Shown: in pieces, positions 34,245-47,319 of the stretch
Position numbering within the stretch: the stretch's first letter is position 1
Layout: each line of letters opens with the position of its first letter
Assembly (NCBI RefSeq): GCF_050624435.1
Contig: NC_134536.1
Location: forward strand, 50,255,258-50,319,257
DNA from: Tenrec ecaudatus
Taxonomy: Eukaryota > Chordata > Mammalia > Afrosoricida > Tenrecidae
Length of the DNA stretch: 64,000 nucleotides
Direction: 5' to 3'
Translations under genes and position numbers: made by a program
Notes under the pieces: model-generated
Told to the model about the DNA's origin: nothing
What the model saw: the letters and a program-made list of their open reading frames with translations, nothing else
Databases searched by the model: none

Positions 34245-35008
34245 TGGTTTAGTTAGAATAAAAATAAAATGATCTACTAAAATATGAAAGGCACTTTAGA
34301 ATATATTAATGTGTAATATATGAAAATAGATTCATATATTAAAAGGATGGTTTTAAAGCCTGAAAATCATGATGATTTGTTGATCTGATAATTTATATGC
34401 GAGGATTAGCATTTTTTTATTAGAAAGGCCGCACTGAAAAGGAAAATTGGAAGAAAGAATTTGAGTGTGAGAATCAGGTTTAGTATTTAAATCCAGAACT
34501 TCATGATCACATTAGAGATCTACTCACTGTAGCAAACCTGAAATTGAAATAATGCCTCATGGTAAGGGAATTTTATATTTCCCCTTCATATATGGGAGCA
34601 TTGCGAACCTAGTGCTCCCCTCACGTGACAAATCTGGGCATCTTCTTCCAAAACCTCTCAACCCGAAAATCCTGCAGAGCAGTTCTTCTGGACCCTCATG
34701 TGACGTCATGAGCTGGAGTTGATGCTCCTTTATTTCTTTTTTTTTTTTTACACTTCCATTGCCTTTGATTGAAATGGAGAAAAATTTAAATCGAAGCACC
34801 TGTCATTTGAATGAAACTTTAATTTCGATATCTCTGAAGTCTCATGAATAAGCTCCTTTTTCGCTTTTTAACAAAATCGGTGCCTACTTCTTGCCTTCTT
34901 ATCTACCATCACTGCTGTTACTATTGTAAGATTATCAAATCTCTGGAGCTGAGTGTGTCGATTGCAGATATAAACTTATCATAAACAAATACCACAAATA
35001 GGCTTATA
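34245..35008. other. Gene-less AT-rich sequence
   Basis: Nothing recognised; one T run near 34,740. Confidence 0.4.
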
Positions 35009-35024
35009 CTAGACACAATTTCTT

Positions 35025-35916
35025 TTAAAAAATCATTTTATTGAGGGCTGTTATAACATTTTATACATCAGTTTTATCAAGCATATTTGTACATATGTTG
35101 CCATCAAAGCATTTTCTACTTGAGCCCTTGGTATAAGCTCCTCTTTTTTCACATCCCTTCCTTATGGATCCTTCTTTAATTACATATAATTATCATTTCA
35201 TATCTTACATTGTTTATTGTCTCTCTTCACCCACATTTCTGTTATTTGTCCCCTTTGGTGGGGAGGGTTATATATCCAACTTCGTGATTGGTTCCCCTTT
35301 ACTCCCCCTTCCCTCTCCACAACCATCCCCCACCTTATAATATTGCTACTATTACTACTGTTCCACAGGGGTTTATCTGTCCTGAAATCCATGAGTCAAG
35401 AGCTCTTATCTGTACCAATGTGTATTTGGTCTAGTCGGATGTGTAAGGTAGAACTGGGTCATGGTAGTGGAGGGGAGGAAGCATTCAGAAACTAGAGGAA
35501 TGATGTGTGTTTCCTCAGTGTTCTACTGCACCTTAGTTGAATCATCCCTTCCTTATAACCCTTCTGTGGGGGGATATCCAATTGTCTACAGATGGGCTTT
35601 GGGTCTCCACTGCAACCCCCCTTGTTCGTATCAATATAGTTGTTTACTTTGGATCTTTTATACCTCATACCTGGTCCTTTTGACACCTCATGATTACACA
35701 GGCTGGTGTGCTTTTATGTGGGCTTATTTGCTTCCCTGCTGGATAGCTACTTTTTAAACTTCAAGACTTTAAGGCCCCAGATCCTCTATATTTTAATAGC
35801 CAGGCACCATCCACTCTCTTCACCACATTTGCTTATTTACCCATTTTGTCTTCAAAAATCATGTCAGGAGGGTGAGTATTAAAGAGTGCCAGGTTATTAG
35901 GATAAAGTGGTCTTGT
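35025..35916 (-). mobile_element. 5'-truncated L1, 3' UTR only (first of two serial insertions)
   Basis: Antisense L1 end (aatcattttattgagggctg) to the region near ggataaagtggtcttg. Its TSD is tagacacaatttctt at 35,010-35,024; the partner copy tagacacaaatt at 35,917 was then itself used as target by the next L1, so a third copy lies at 38,049. An older, more diverged subfamily with no 248-bp duplication. Confidence 0.85.
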
Positions 35917-36711
35917 TAGACACAAATTTTTTTTAAACATTTTATTAGGGGCTCATACAACTCTTATCACAATCCATACATGTACATACATCAATTGTAT
36001 AAAGCACATATGTACATTCTTTTCCCTAATAATTTTCTTCTTTTTTTTCCTTTTCTTTTTTTTACATTTTATTAGGGGCTCATACAACTCTTATCACAAT
36101 CCTTTCATATACATACATCAATTGTATAAAGCACATCCGCACATTCCCTGCCCCAATCATTCTCAAAGCATTTGCTCTCCACTTAAGCCCTTTGCATCAG
36201 GTCCTCTTTTTTTTCCCCTCCCTCCCCGCTGCCCCCTCTCTCATCTGCCCTTGGTAATTTATACATTGTTATTTTGTCATATCTTGCCCTATCTGGAGTC
36301 TCCCTTCCCCCCCTTCTCTGCTGTCCATCTCCCAGGGAGGAGGTCACATGTGGATCCTTGTAATCAGTTCCCCCTTTCCAACCCACTCACCCTCCACTCT
36401 CCCAGCATCACCCCTCACACCCTTGGTCCTGAAGGTATCATCTACCCTGGATTCCCTGTGCCTCCAGCCCCCATATGCACCAGTGTACAACCTCTGCCCT
36501 ATCCAGTCCTGCAAGGTAGAATTCGGATCATGGTAGTTGGGGGGAGGAAGCATCCAGGATCTGGGGGAAAGCTGTGTTCTTCATCGATACTACCTAGCAC
36601 CCTGACTGACCCATCTCCTCTCCTAAACCCCTCTGTGAGGGGATCTCCAGTGGCCGACACTTGGGCCTTGGGTTTGGGTTTCCACACTGCACTACCTCCT
36701 TCATTCAATAT

Positions 36712-36713
<2 letters not shown>

Positions 36714-36747
<34 letters not shown>
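36714..36747. repeat. (TA)n microsatellite in L1
   Basis: About 17 TA units within the L1 3' UTR, absent from the sister copies. Confidence 0.95.
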
Positions 36748-36748
<1 letters not shown>

Positions 36749-36765
36749 TCTTTTTTTTTTTGCAT

Positions 36766-37261
36766 GATGCCTTATACCTGGTCCCTTTGGCACCTCTTGA
36801 TTGCACTGGCTGGCGTGCTTCTTCCATGTGGGCTTTTTTTGCTTCTGAGCTAGATGGCCGCTTGTTCACCTTCAAGCCTTTAAGACCCCAGTCACTATCT
36901 CTTTTGATAGCCGGGCACCATCTGCTTTCTTGGCCACATTTGCTTATGTACCCATTTGTCTTCAGTGAACCTATCATGGAGGTGTGCACCAATGATATGA
37001 TTTTTTGTTCTTTGATGCCTGATAACTAATCCCTTCGCGACCACTTGATCACACCGGCTGATGTGTTCTTCCATGTGGGCTTTGTTGCTTCTGAGCTAGA
37101 TGGCCGCTTGTTTATCTTCAAGCCTTTAACACCCCAGTCACTATCTCTTTTGATAGCCGGGCACCATCAGCTTTCTTCACATTTACTTGTTCACCCACTT
37201 TGGCTTCAGCAGTTGTGTCAGGAGAGTGAGCATCATAGAGTTCCAATTTAATAAAAGATAG
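36766..37261. repeat. 248-bp tandem duplication in L1 3' UTR
   Basis: Units starting gatgcct at 36,766 and 37,014, each with gagctagatggccgcttgtt and tcttttgatagccgggcacc. Same period as at 22,908. Confidence 0.85.
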
Positions 37262-38060
37262 TATTCATGCATTGAGGGAGTATTTGAGTAGAGGCCCAAG
37301 GTCCTTCCGCCACCTTAATATTTAACCTATAAATATAGACACATAGATCTATTTCCCCATCCTCCTATATATATTTGCATGTACATGTATTTGTCTAGAC
37401 CTCCATAAATGCCCTTTGACTCCTAGCTCTTTCCTCCATCTCCCTTCACTTTCTTCTTGCCCTACTACCATGCTCCGTCACCACCTGGGCTACAGCTATA
37501 CCTCTTCTCTACGCAACCTTACCCTTGATCATTCCCCACCAGGCCTGTCACTCCCCCTCTCTACCATTTTGGGTCCCATGTTGTTCCCTTGTCCCTGTGT
37601 TTGTTGACACCCCTTCCTTACTCCCTTACCACCACCCCCAACCCCCCCCCCCCCCGAACTGTCGATCCCATTGTTTTTCCTCCAGATAGTTCATCCAGCC
37701 TGTCCTATTCAGACAGACCTATGGAGACACTAACATGCACGAAAACAAGACAGAGGAAAACAAAGCAACAGTATACAACCAGACAACAAAACAACAAAAA
37801 CAAACCACTGACAAAGAACAAAACAAAACACTTCACAAAAGAAAAGCTTGTAGTTAGTTCAGGAATCGTTTGCTGGCCCTTAGGAGTGTTTTCCAGTCCA
37901 GTCTGTTGGGGTACCACGCCCTGGCCCCAAAGTCCACTTTCAGCATTCCCTGGGGACCTTGTCGCTCCATTCCCTTGCTGTTCTGCTGCACTCCCCCAGT
38001 GCTTTTCCTCGGTGTGGTTGGATCAGGTCAGGTGCAATTCCCATACTGTAGACACAAATT

Positions 38061-39640
38061 CTTAAAGAGCATATTTTAAGAACAATATGATAGGAACTTT
38101 ATTAAATAAAACTTGTTTTTCTTAAGAAAATGTGACCCATTGCTTAAATGCTCCAAATTATTTTTGAGCTATTCATCATGGTTTGGGAAGATTTGCCTAT
38201 TTTTTTGTTCTCCCCGCAAAACTCACAAACTCATGTTTAGTGTACGGGAACAGGAAGGTAGGTGATAGCAGAGGAGCAGTGGAGGAGGTGATACGATTTT
38301 GCTGAGTGAAGAATGCTTTAGCCTCTTTGCTTATTTGAGTCCTTTGGCAGCAAGCAAATTGGAGGCAATAAAGCTTGCATGCCCCCTGAAAGCAAAGACG
38401 GATGGTCTCCTGCCAGCGCTGGCATGTAGTCTTCTCCTCTGAGGGATGCACTCCTGGACACCTGAAATATTGGACACCAGCTTTAGATGTGTGAGTTCAA
38501 GTGGTTCAGCACATAGTGCAGCCAGCTTCATCGCAGACGGACTTCAATTGGAAGGCAAATGGTCAAAAGATAATGGGTTAACAGTGTCATCCCATCTCAC
38601 TAGCAACTTGCTTTAGTAGAGAGGAAAAATTGGACACTCTTTCAATAAATGATACTGCCAGTGGTCCAGTGGTGTAATAAATGAAAACAAATCAAAAGGC
38701 AATCTTAGAAACATACTGACTCACAGCATCCTCGTGTGTTACAAAGGAGAATTACTCCATCACGGTTCCTTGGTTTGAGTTTTAAGCAAGCAATTCACTG
38801 GTTCGTTCTTCTGCTGTGTGACTGCATGAGCGTGCACGACCACCTTTTATGTTAATATGTGGGGACAAACTATTGGTTCTACTCAGAATCCTCAGTGTAA
38901 TATGCATCCTTAAATATCTGGGCAGCAAAGACAGAAGCCTGCCAAAGATGCCTGCTTCATGTTATCTCAAAACTAAATATTCTAATAGCTGTCTGGTACT
39001 GATCATTTCAGTGGCTTTATCTATGTGGAAGATGCAATTCTTCAGCCTCTAGGTCTGCATTTTGTTTCAGTCAAGTCTATTGAACAATTTTGAGCGTAGA
39101 TGGCTTTCAAACCTATCAGTTTTCTTCATTTGAGTCTCAATCATGTTTAAATGGTCATATAGCCTCAAAGAAAATATTGATTCTAAGTTAGTGGATTTCA
39201 AGGGAATTGATTGTTTACACACTTATTAGAATTTTAATTGTTATGTAGAAGTCAGAGTAGAACTAAATTTTGATATGGAGGGAAAATAAAACAATAACGC
39301 AATTTTTGCCAACATGCTGAACAACAAAGGAAAGTCAATGACTTACAAGCAAAGTAATTGCTTTCTGATTCCATCTCTTGGAATAATTTCCAGCATGAAT
39401 TTGACTAGCATTGACACACTCACCTAATGACCCTCGCGTGAGCACTCTTTCCCTCTGGTTGACCAGAGTGGCAGTTCTCGAGGCCTGGTTCAGCCTCCAG
39501 AGAGGAGTCGATGCGAAGGACATCTCGAGCAGTGACACTTTACAAAGCAAGTAGCAGAAGCCAAATCAAGTGAAGAAGGCAAGTCCCTGGAAAAAATTCC
39601 TTTCATTTTCCTGTTCTTTTCAGGAGACCTCGATCTTGCC
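38061..39640. other. Gene-less sequence
   Basis: About 1.6 kb with no supported exon. A faint SINE-like stretch near 38,700-38,780 (actgactcacagcatcc) is too diverged to call. Confidence 0.4.
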
Positions 39641-39644
39641 AACA

Positions 39645-39750
39645 GTTAGCTGCCAGTGGGTGTCAACTCATGGCCACCTTTGTACAATGGAACAGAATGT
39701 TGCCCGCATCATGCTCATGGTCACCTCATGGTCAACACCATTGGGTAAAA
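39645..39750 (-). mobile_element. BovB/RTE or SINE tail fragment
   Basis: Antisense RTE-type tail: cagttagctgccagtgggtg, caactcatggccacc, tgtacaatggaacagaatgt. Confidence 0.55.
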
Positions 39751-39754
39751 GCAC

Positions 39755-40145
39755 ACCAAATTGACTTATAATGCTTACCATGCGATGGTAATTATGCTTA
39801 GATCTGAGGCCAAAATTACATTTTGAATCAGAAGTAATACGTGCATCAAGAGGCAAACTGTCTGTTTTGGTAATTCTCCATTTTGCCCCGAGAAATTTGG
39901 GAAACATTTTTAGAGAAGAAAGTGGTTTTGCTTGTTTAAAGGTTTTGCTGGCTTAAGAATATACTCTGCTCGTGAGATCAGACCTAAATCAGTTTTCAGA
40001 GCAGATGCTTACTCGAAGTAAACTTTGTCCCCTTGAGGCATGGTCTTAAGTGTCGTGATGCTTATCTTAAGATCAGTGGTTCAAACCCACAAGCAGAGTC
40101 AAAAGCCATTCACTGTCAGTGAGTTTAGTTTTTCGTTTGGTCCCT
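39755..40145. other. Gene-less spacer
   Basis: Nothing recognised. Confidence 0.4.
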
Positions 40146-40149
40146 ATGG

Positions 40150-40375
40150 TCAAGGAGCACAGATGGTACACTGGTTTAAGGACTGAGCCACTAACCCCAA
40201 GGTCAGCAGTTCAAGGCCTCTAGTTACTCAGTGGAAGAAAGGTGAGGTTGTCTGCTACTATAAATATTTACAATCTCAGGAACCCTAGTGAGCACGTATA
40301 AGCTATTCTACCATGTTAATAGGAGGTGGAATCTACATGGCCACAGTGAGATTGATTAATTTGGTCCTTATGGTC
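40150..40375 (+). mobile_element. Afrotherian SINE
   Basis: Sense: head aaggagcacagatggtacac, ggtcagcagttcaaggcctc (B-box region), body aatatttacaatctcaggaa, and a weak tail. Tail is diverged. Confidence 0.7.
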
Positions 40376-40689
40376 AGCCAAGGAGGATCTCATGAATGTT
40401 TTGAAGCCAAATGTACCCAATCTAATGATGCTTTGTAGCTTTAAACTTTTTTAGAAACATAATATTTAACCAATTAGATGTACCCACACTCAACTTTATA
40501 AACATTACCTCAAAATTAACCAAACAGTTTATATTGATTTTGTGTTTCCTTTAAAAAAAAAACCTTTGCCTCTTTACATGGCATAATTCAAAATCCTTTG
40601 GATCGTTTGATTCCCAGTTTACAAATTGCCTTACCTCCCAATAAAAGCTCTTTAATTTTAATTCCAACTAGACTTTTCTGGTTTTACTT

Positions 40690-40845
40690 GATCACACCAT
40701 TATTGCACCTACTATGCCCATTCATTTCACCAAGGGTCTCCGTTGCCTTCACTTGCTCTCCATCTCATCACAGAAACTGCCCCTTCCAGGAAGGAAGTGG
40801 TCTCTCCTGGTGATGTGTATGAAGGAAATAATCCAGAAGGAACTG
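40690..40845 (-). mobile_element. BovB/RTE 3'-terminal fragment, diverged
   Basis: Antisense: attcatttcaccaagggtct, then agtggtctctcctggtgatg, in the order seen at 31,800-31,920. Confidence 0.55.
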
Positions 40846-40849
40846 AGCA

Positions 40850-41820
40850 AAAATACATGGTGCTCAATAGTGTCATCCATGAGAGTGAAAATGACAGGAG
40901 TCTTAAACCAGCTGGTCAGCTCTTTGGTATTTCATGGGTGTTTGGGTTGACCTTTATGGCTCTCACAGCAGCCAGTGCTTGTATACGAAATAGATGCCCC
41001 CAAATACAATAAACTTTTATGGCACGTATTTGCTCTAGATATGCCATGAATATTTAAACTCAAATTTCAATTGGAGCAACAAGAAAAATCTAATGCAATT
41101 TTGACTGAAAATGGCATGTGAGTAGTTTGTTTGATTTTCTACTCAGGATGAATGCAGACCCCTTTAATTTGCTGTTCCATCCACTAAGACTAATAATAGC
41201 AATAAAAGGTTAATAAATTCTTACAGAGAATAGAAATTATATATGAGAAAAAGACTGTAGTAGCAATTCTTTTATAGGACAAAGACTGATTTGTTAATAT
41301 ATTTATTCTCTCTCCCAATATTATTTGAATTTTTAATATCTTTTATCTGAACACCTTTGGTGCACTGAATTCTTAATATGGCCCTGCTAGCCACATTTTG
41401 TGATGTCTTCTAAATCCTAACTTTATGGTTAGTATTCTTCCACTTGTCCACTCACGTACCCTCAGAGTTTGCTGATTTCCACATCCATGTCTGTGTTAAA
41501 CCATGTGGCTCCTAACAAACTGCACACCACGACTAAGCACAGGAATGCCAGATGACTCACGTGTGCTCATCATGTGAAACCTGTGCATAAAACAAGGAAT
41601 ACCATCTGGTTTAGAATCCAACGATGTTTGTGTAAGAGTTACATTATTCTTTTGCCATGACAACTGGAGATGCTGGGCCATACGATGAAGAGACCAGGAC
41701 TCCTTTGCTTGCTGAAAACAGAGGACTTGCAGCGCTTCCTAGTGAAGAGAGAAGTCTATTGCATTCTGTATGGATTACAACTTAATGTAAATTGGGAGAA
41801 ATCTTCCCAAATTGGCCGGT
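40850..41820. other. Gene-less sequence
   Basis: Nothing recognised in about 1 kb. Confidence 0.4.
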
Positions 41821-41823
41821 AGA

Positions 41824-42245
41824 CAATATCAATATCATGATAGAGGAAAAAAATTGAAGTTGTTAGGATTTTAATTTGCTTGGATCCACAATCAATATTA
41901 ATGGGAGCAGCAGTAAAAAAAAGTTCAAATTATTTTTTGGAAAATTTGCAGCCAATGGCCTATTTAGGTTGTTAATGAGCAAGATGCCTCTTTGAGGACC
42001 AAGATGTGCCACTCAAGCTAAGGTAGCTTTGATCACCTCATAGTCACCTCATGTGAAATGTGGACTATCAATAAGCAAGAAGACTGAGACGTTTGAAATG
42101 TAGTTCTGGCAAAGAAGATGAAAAGTACCATTGGCTGGCTTGGAAGGAGTACGGTGAGAGTGCTCCTTAGAGAGAAGGATGGCGAGACAGTTTCGCATAC
42201 TTTGGACATGTCGGGAGAGATGTATCTTGGGTCCCCACCTTACTA
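41824..42245 (+). mobile_element. BovB/RTE LINE fragment
   Basis: Sense BovB 3' coding region: ttgcttggatccacaatcaa, atgggagcagcagtaaa, gtgctccttagagagaagga, tactttggacatgtcgg. Frames broken; the 3' terminus is missing. Confidence 0.8.
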
Positions 42246-42249
42246 CAGG

Positions 42250-42790
42250 ATGTGACACAAGTCACCACTCTTAGTTTCCTCGTGAGTGTGGTGGTCTGTG
42301 TCCAGTAAGCATGTTTCCTCCCCTGCCAGGTATCCTGCTCTGGCTTCTCGTCATCTGCCCGCTGGCTCTTAGGATGGAGCTGTCATCTGCGTTGATCCAT
42401 CAGTGTCTGCAGCCGATTGGAGTTTTTCAGCGCCTACAAGAAGGTGAGAGAAGAGAACCCTCCAGGCTGCTGCGTAACGCACAGATTACGGACTGGTCAG
42501 CTTCCACAGCCACTGAGCCATTGCGTTGCTGGTTCCTAGATTCTAAGAAATACTGAAGGGAATTATAGAACTCTAAGATGAGGGGAAGATACTGATGGCG
42601 AGAGGAATAGTTGATTTCAGAGAAAATAACATGGTTGGGAAAAAGACATTTGGGAAACCGTTAACTGCCATTTCCTAGGAACCAGCCTTGTGTTGATCTT
42701 TCTAAAAGAAATTATTCACACAGGAACCAGAGGAAATGTGTGATCCTTGACTGAATCTCATTTGGAACAAAACGACTAATAAAGGGATTC
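42250..42790. other. Gene-less sequence
   Basis: Somewhat higher GC at 42,300-42,500 but no splice-bounded frame that I can support. Confidence 0.4.
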
Positions 42791-42794
42791 AGGG

Positions 42795-43045
42795 AAACAT
42801 TGGCTGCTGACCATGGTGCTAGTGGTTCATACCCCCAGCTGTTGTTGGGGCAGTCACGAGGCTATATTCTCCTGTAAAGACGAATGGCCCCAGAAGTACC
42901 ATAGAAGGGCACAGGGTAGTAGAAGTACCATACGGCCCCAGAAGTACCATAGAAGTACCATACGGCCCCAGAAGTACCATAGAAGGGCACAGGGTAGTAG
43001 AATTGCCTATATGGCAGTGGGTTGGGTAATGGTAAAATACTTGAT
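42795..43045 (+). mobile_element. Afrotherian SINE with internal tandem duplications
   Basis: Sense SINE: head ctgaccatggtgctagtggt, body, and tail ttgcctatatggcagtgggt. Between them the string ggccccagaagtaccataga occurs three times (42,888; 42,935; 42,965) and gggcacagggtagtagaa twice, i.e. the mid-3' part of the SINE has been tandemly copied. Confidence 0.7.
42888..42998. repeat. Short tandem duplications in a SINE
   Basis: Alternating blocks ggccccagaagtaccataga and ggcacagggtagtag in an A-B-A-A-B order. Confidence 0.85.
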
Positions 43046-43049
43046 GAAA

Positions 43050-44035
43050 TCGGATCATGGACTGGAAATTAAATAATATTGTTAATTGTTTAATTGTAAC
43101 TGACACCTTAGAAGTGAAATGTTAGCATATATAATCAGCTGTTTCCAGTTTTGGTGAACAGTCGGCAGGTGAATTAAATCTGACCCAGTGGCAACAATTG
43201 TTCACGCTAAAGCATAGGTAGACTGTACTTGTTTCATTCTCTTCTCTCTTTCTGCTCGTTCAAAATTGTTCATAATGCAAATTATCATAGGAGGAAAATC
43301 TGTAAGGAAAGGAAAGTGTGGAAATAATTTCTTTTAGAAAGTTACTATTAGACTCATCCCAAGAACGTGGAGGTAAAGTATTTTCCCCTTTCAATATGTT
43401 CTACCACTCCATTACCCTCAGAGCAGCCAGCACCCCTTCTCCTGATATAGGCCTTCACATATCAAAATCCTGCAAGTCGCTGCAATAAGTCACATCGCTC
43501 ACAAAATGATAGTTGTGGGTGCTGGCAAGTCCCTAAGCCCAAAGTTCAAAGGTCCTTCTGGAAGTTCCCCCTCCTCCACAAGGCTGGCCAGTGAAAGTAG
43601 GTCAGGTGGTAGGCTGGCATTCAAGTCCCAAGAACCAGAGGTCAGGCAGAGAGACAAACTAGATGCTGGGACTCAAAGGCGCTCCCTGCTCCTGACGCCC
43701 CTTCTTGCTAGCAATAAACTCCTATTTGCTGGTTCTGAGATGGCTCGTTTTATACTCAGTCAGGTGGCAATCACGCTGAACCCCAGTAACAGGCCCTCAC
43801 ATCTGAATCATTTAATCCAGTCTGTATCTTCCCACCTTCTAACCCAGACCCATCAGGGAAAAGGCATCATTTGGTGGGAGGACCAAAAGCGAACTATGGC
43901 TAGAAGCGCATTCAATAACTCACTATGCTGCAGGAGGAAGAGCATTAGGGTGTGTAATAGAGCAAAAGTGAATCGGAACCAAGGGAAGCATCCTAGTTCC
44001 AACAGTGTTTGCCATTATGGGTAACCCGTGTGATG
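43050..44035. other. Gene-less sequence; possible degenerate LTR
   Basis: The 43,390-43,990 part is moderately GC-rich and repeats ggctggcaagtccc / ggctggcattcaagtccc-like phrases typical of antisense MaLR LTRs, but I cannot find its ends. A 172-codon open frame (43,506-44,024) has no recognisable domain and low-complexity composition; I do not regard it as a gene. Confidence 0.35.
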
Positions 44036-44047
44036 AATCAAGATTTT

Positions 44048-45805
44048 ATTTTTAAATTTTATTGGGGGAATCTTACAGCTCTCATCACAATCCATACATC
44101 CATCCATTGTGTCAAAAACATCTGTACATATGTTGTCATCATCTTTTTCAAAACATTTTCTTTCTACTCGAGCCCCTGGCACCAGCTCTTCATTTCTCCC
44201 TCCCTCCTGGTGTCCCCTCCCTTGATAATTTATAATTTTGTTCATGTCTTACACTAACCTCTGTCTCATTTCTGTTGTCTTACTTTTGTGCTGTGCATCC
44301 CCTTGGGGGCGGGGCCATATGTTGATAATTGTGATGGGTTCCCTCTTACTACCCCCTGCCCCCATCCTTACCCTCCTAGTATCGCTGTTCCCCTTATTAG
44401 TCCTGAGAGGTTTATCTGTTCTGGATTCCCTGTGTTGAAAGCTCTTATCTGTATCAGTATACATATTCTGGTCTAGCTAGGTCTGTAAGATAGAATTGGG
44501 GTCATCGTAGTCGGGGTGGGGTGGGGGGAGGCATTAAAGAACTAGAGGAAGGTTGTGCGTTTCGTTGGTGCTATACTGCACCCCGACTGGCTCTTATCTT
44601 CCTTGTGGCCCTTTTGACAGGGGTGTGCAATTGACTACTGATGGGCTTTGGGTCTCCACTCTGCTCTCCCCCTCATTCCCATTGATATGGTTTTTGTTTG
44701 TTTGTATGTTTGTTTTGTTTTGAGTCTTTGATGCCTGATCCCGTTGACAACTCATGATCACATGGGCTCTTGTGCTTCTTCCATGTGGGTTTTGTGGCTT
44801 CTCATTTAGATGGCCACTTGTTTATCTTCAAGCCTTTAAGACACCATATGCTATATCTTTTGATAGTGATTCACCATCAGCTTTCTTATCCACATTTGCT
44901 TATGCACCTGTTTTGTCTGAAGCTATTTTGTCAGGGAAGGTGAACATCACAGAGCGCTTTGTTAGTAGAACAAAACGTTCTTGCATTGAGGGAGTACTTG
45001 AATGGAGGCCCAATGCCCATCTGCTGCCATAATACTTTATAAATAAATATATGTACATAGATCTATTCCTCTGTCATTGTATATAAATGTATTTACATAT
45101 ACGCATGCCTGCATTTAAACCTCTATATATGTCCTTTGCCTACCAGATCTTTTCTCTATTTCCTTTTACTTTCCTCCTGCCCCACTGCTACATGGCCCTT
45201 GATGGAGCCCCCAGCATCCTATGCCCTCCTCACCATCACTTTTAGCTCACTTGTTCTTCCCTTGTCCCTGGGTTTGTTGCTATCCCCCTCCTTTTCCCCC
45301 ATCTCCCCCTCTCCCATGTCCCCCAACCATCGGTCCCATTGTTCTCTCCTCCAGACTGTTCATCCCGCCTGTCTTGTCCAGATAGACATGCACAGGCAAT
45401 AATGTGCACAAAAACAGAGGAAAGCAAAACAACAAAAAAGAAGACAAAGAATAAATCAACAACTAATCTAACAAAACAAAAAGAAGTAAAAAGAGAAAAA
45501 CCAACAGCAAAAACTGAAAAGCTCTCAAACAGTTCTAGGTCTGTCCGTTGACCTCTCTTGAGTGTTTTCTAGTGAGTCGACTGGGCTTGGACACCATGGC
45601 CCCAAAGTCCACTTTTGGATTCCTCGGGGACTTCATAGTTTGTTCCCCTAGTTTCTCCACTGTACACCCTTAGTGTTTCACCCCAGTGTGGTGGGTGGGG
45701 TCAGGCACGTCTCCCACACAGTGTCTCCAGTGCTGTCCCCCTTAGTGCTATGTGTCATTGAGGGACATCGCCATCCTGTCTCATGATGAGACCAGTCCTG
45801 TGTGG
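44048..45805 (-). mobile_element. 5'-truncated L1, 1.76 kb of 3' UTR
   Basis: Exact TSD atcaagatttt at 44,037-44,047 and 45,806-45,816. Antisense L1 from attttattgggggaatctta to atgatgagaccagtcctgtg. Older subfamily: one copy of the 248-bp segment and many differences from the 22-kb and 36-kb copies. Confidence 0.9.
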
Positions 45806-45816
45806 ATCAAGATTTT

Positions 45817-46555
<739 letters not shown>

Positions 46556-46559
46556 AGGA

Positions 46560-46725
46560 CCCACTGCTGCTGAGATCTAAACTCACAGAACTAACCCACA
46601 TGGTCTCTGAGGCTGTAATAATGGATGGAAGCAAACTGCCCACATCCCTCTCCCACAAAGCACCTGGTGAGTTCAAACCTCCCATCTTCTGGGTAACCCA
46701 CTATGCCAGCAGAGCTCCTTTTATC
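46560..46725 (-). mobile_element. Afrotherian SINE
   Basis: Antisense: gtctctgaggctgtaataat, ggaagcaaactgcccacatc, gagttcaaacctcccatctt, actatgccagcagagctcc. Confidence 0.75.
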
Positions 46726-46764
46726 AGGAGGAGAGTGCATAAAAGGAATGGTACCACAGTCAGA

Positions 46765-47316
46765 CACTGATGATGTCAACGATTTCATTCTAGTTGGTCC
46801 ACGACCAATGCTCATAGAAGCAGCAGTCAAGAAATCAGAAAATATTTTGGAATGGGCAAATATGTTGTATAAACATCTTTAAAGTGTTGGGGAGCAAGGA
46901 TATTACTTTGAGGATTATGATGAGTTTGACCCAAGCCATATGTTAAATCATCTCATATGCATATGAAAGTTGGACTATGAATAAGGAAAACTGAAGAACT
47001 GATGTATTTGAATTATGGTTTGGGTGAAGAATATTTGAAGCATTATGGACTGACCAAGGATGGTGAGACGTTGGCTCACCTTGGCTTACTTTGCACATGT
47101 TGTCAGGGCGACCAGTCTGTGGGAAAGGACGTCATGCTCGATAAAGTAGAGTCGGTGAAAGAGAGGAAGTTCCTGAACAAGAAGGATTGAGACAGTGGCT
47201 GCAACAATGGGCTCAAATACAATGGTGAAAATGGCACAGGACTGGCGATGTTTATTGCTGTTGTATGCTGGGCTGCTATGAGTTGGAGCCCATGTGACAG
47301 CACCTAACAACAACAA
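46765..47316 (+). mobile_element. BovB/RTE LINE 3' end, reaching the terminus
   Basis: Sense: atgctcatagaagcagcagt, tttaaagtgttggggagcaa, gagacagtggctgcaacaat, and the terminal acagcacctaacaacaacaa. The last motif is the canonical BovB/RTE 3' end of this lineage. Inactive. Confidence 0.85.
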
Positions 47317-47319
47317 GCT

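Larger units (their letters stand above)
35929..38048 (-). mobile_element. L1 3' UTR, 2.1 kb, with double tail and 248-bp duplication (second serial insertion)
   Basis: TSD tagacacaaatt is exact at 35,917-35,928 and 38,049-38,060. On the minus strand the element ends in two tandem L1 tails (second start at 36,064) separated by an A/G-rich spacer (here T/C-rich, 36,035-36,063). The 3' UTR has the 248-bp tandem duplication (units from 36,766 and 37,014), an (AT)n run at 36,714-36,747 and a C15 run near 37,640. Truncated near the position where the 21,385-22,120 L1 also ends. No ORF2 sequence. Confidence 0.9.

Noticed and set aside
36122..36853. Longest open frame (243 codons, + strand)
   Set aside because: It is antisense to an L1 3' UTR and runs into a TA microsatellite; similar proline/histidine-rich frames occur in the sister L1 at 167-715. 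Not a gene.
43506..44024. 172-codon frame
   Set aside because: Ser/Arg-rich, no domain, no splice or promoter context; likely a degenerate LTR region.
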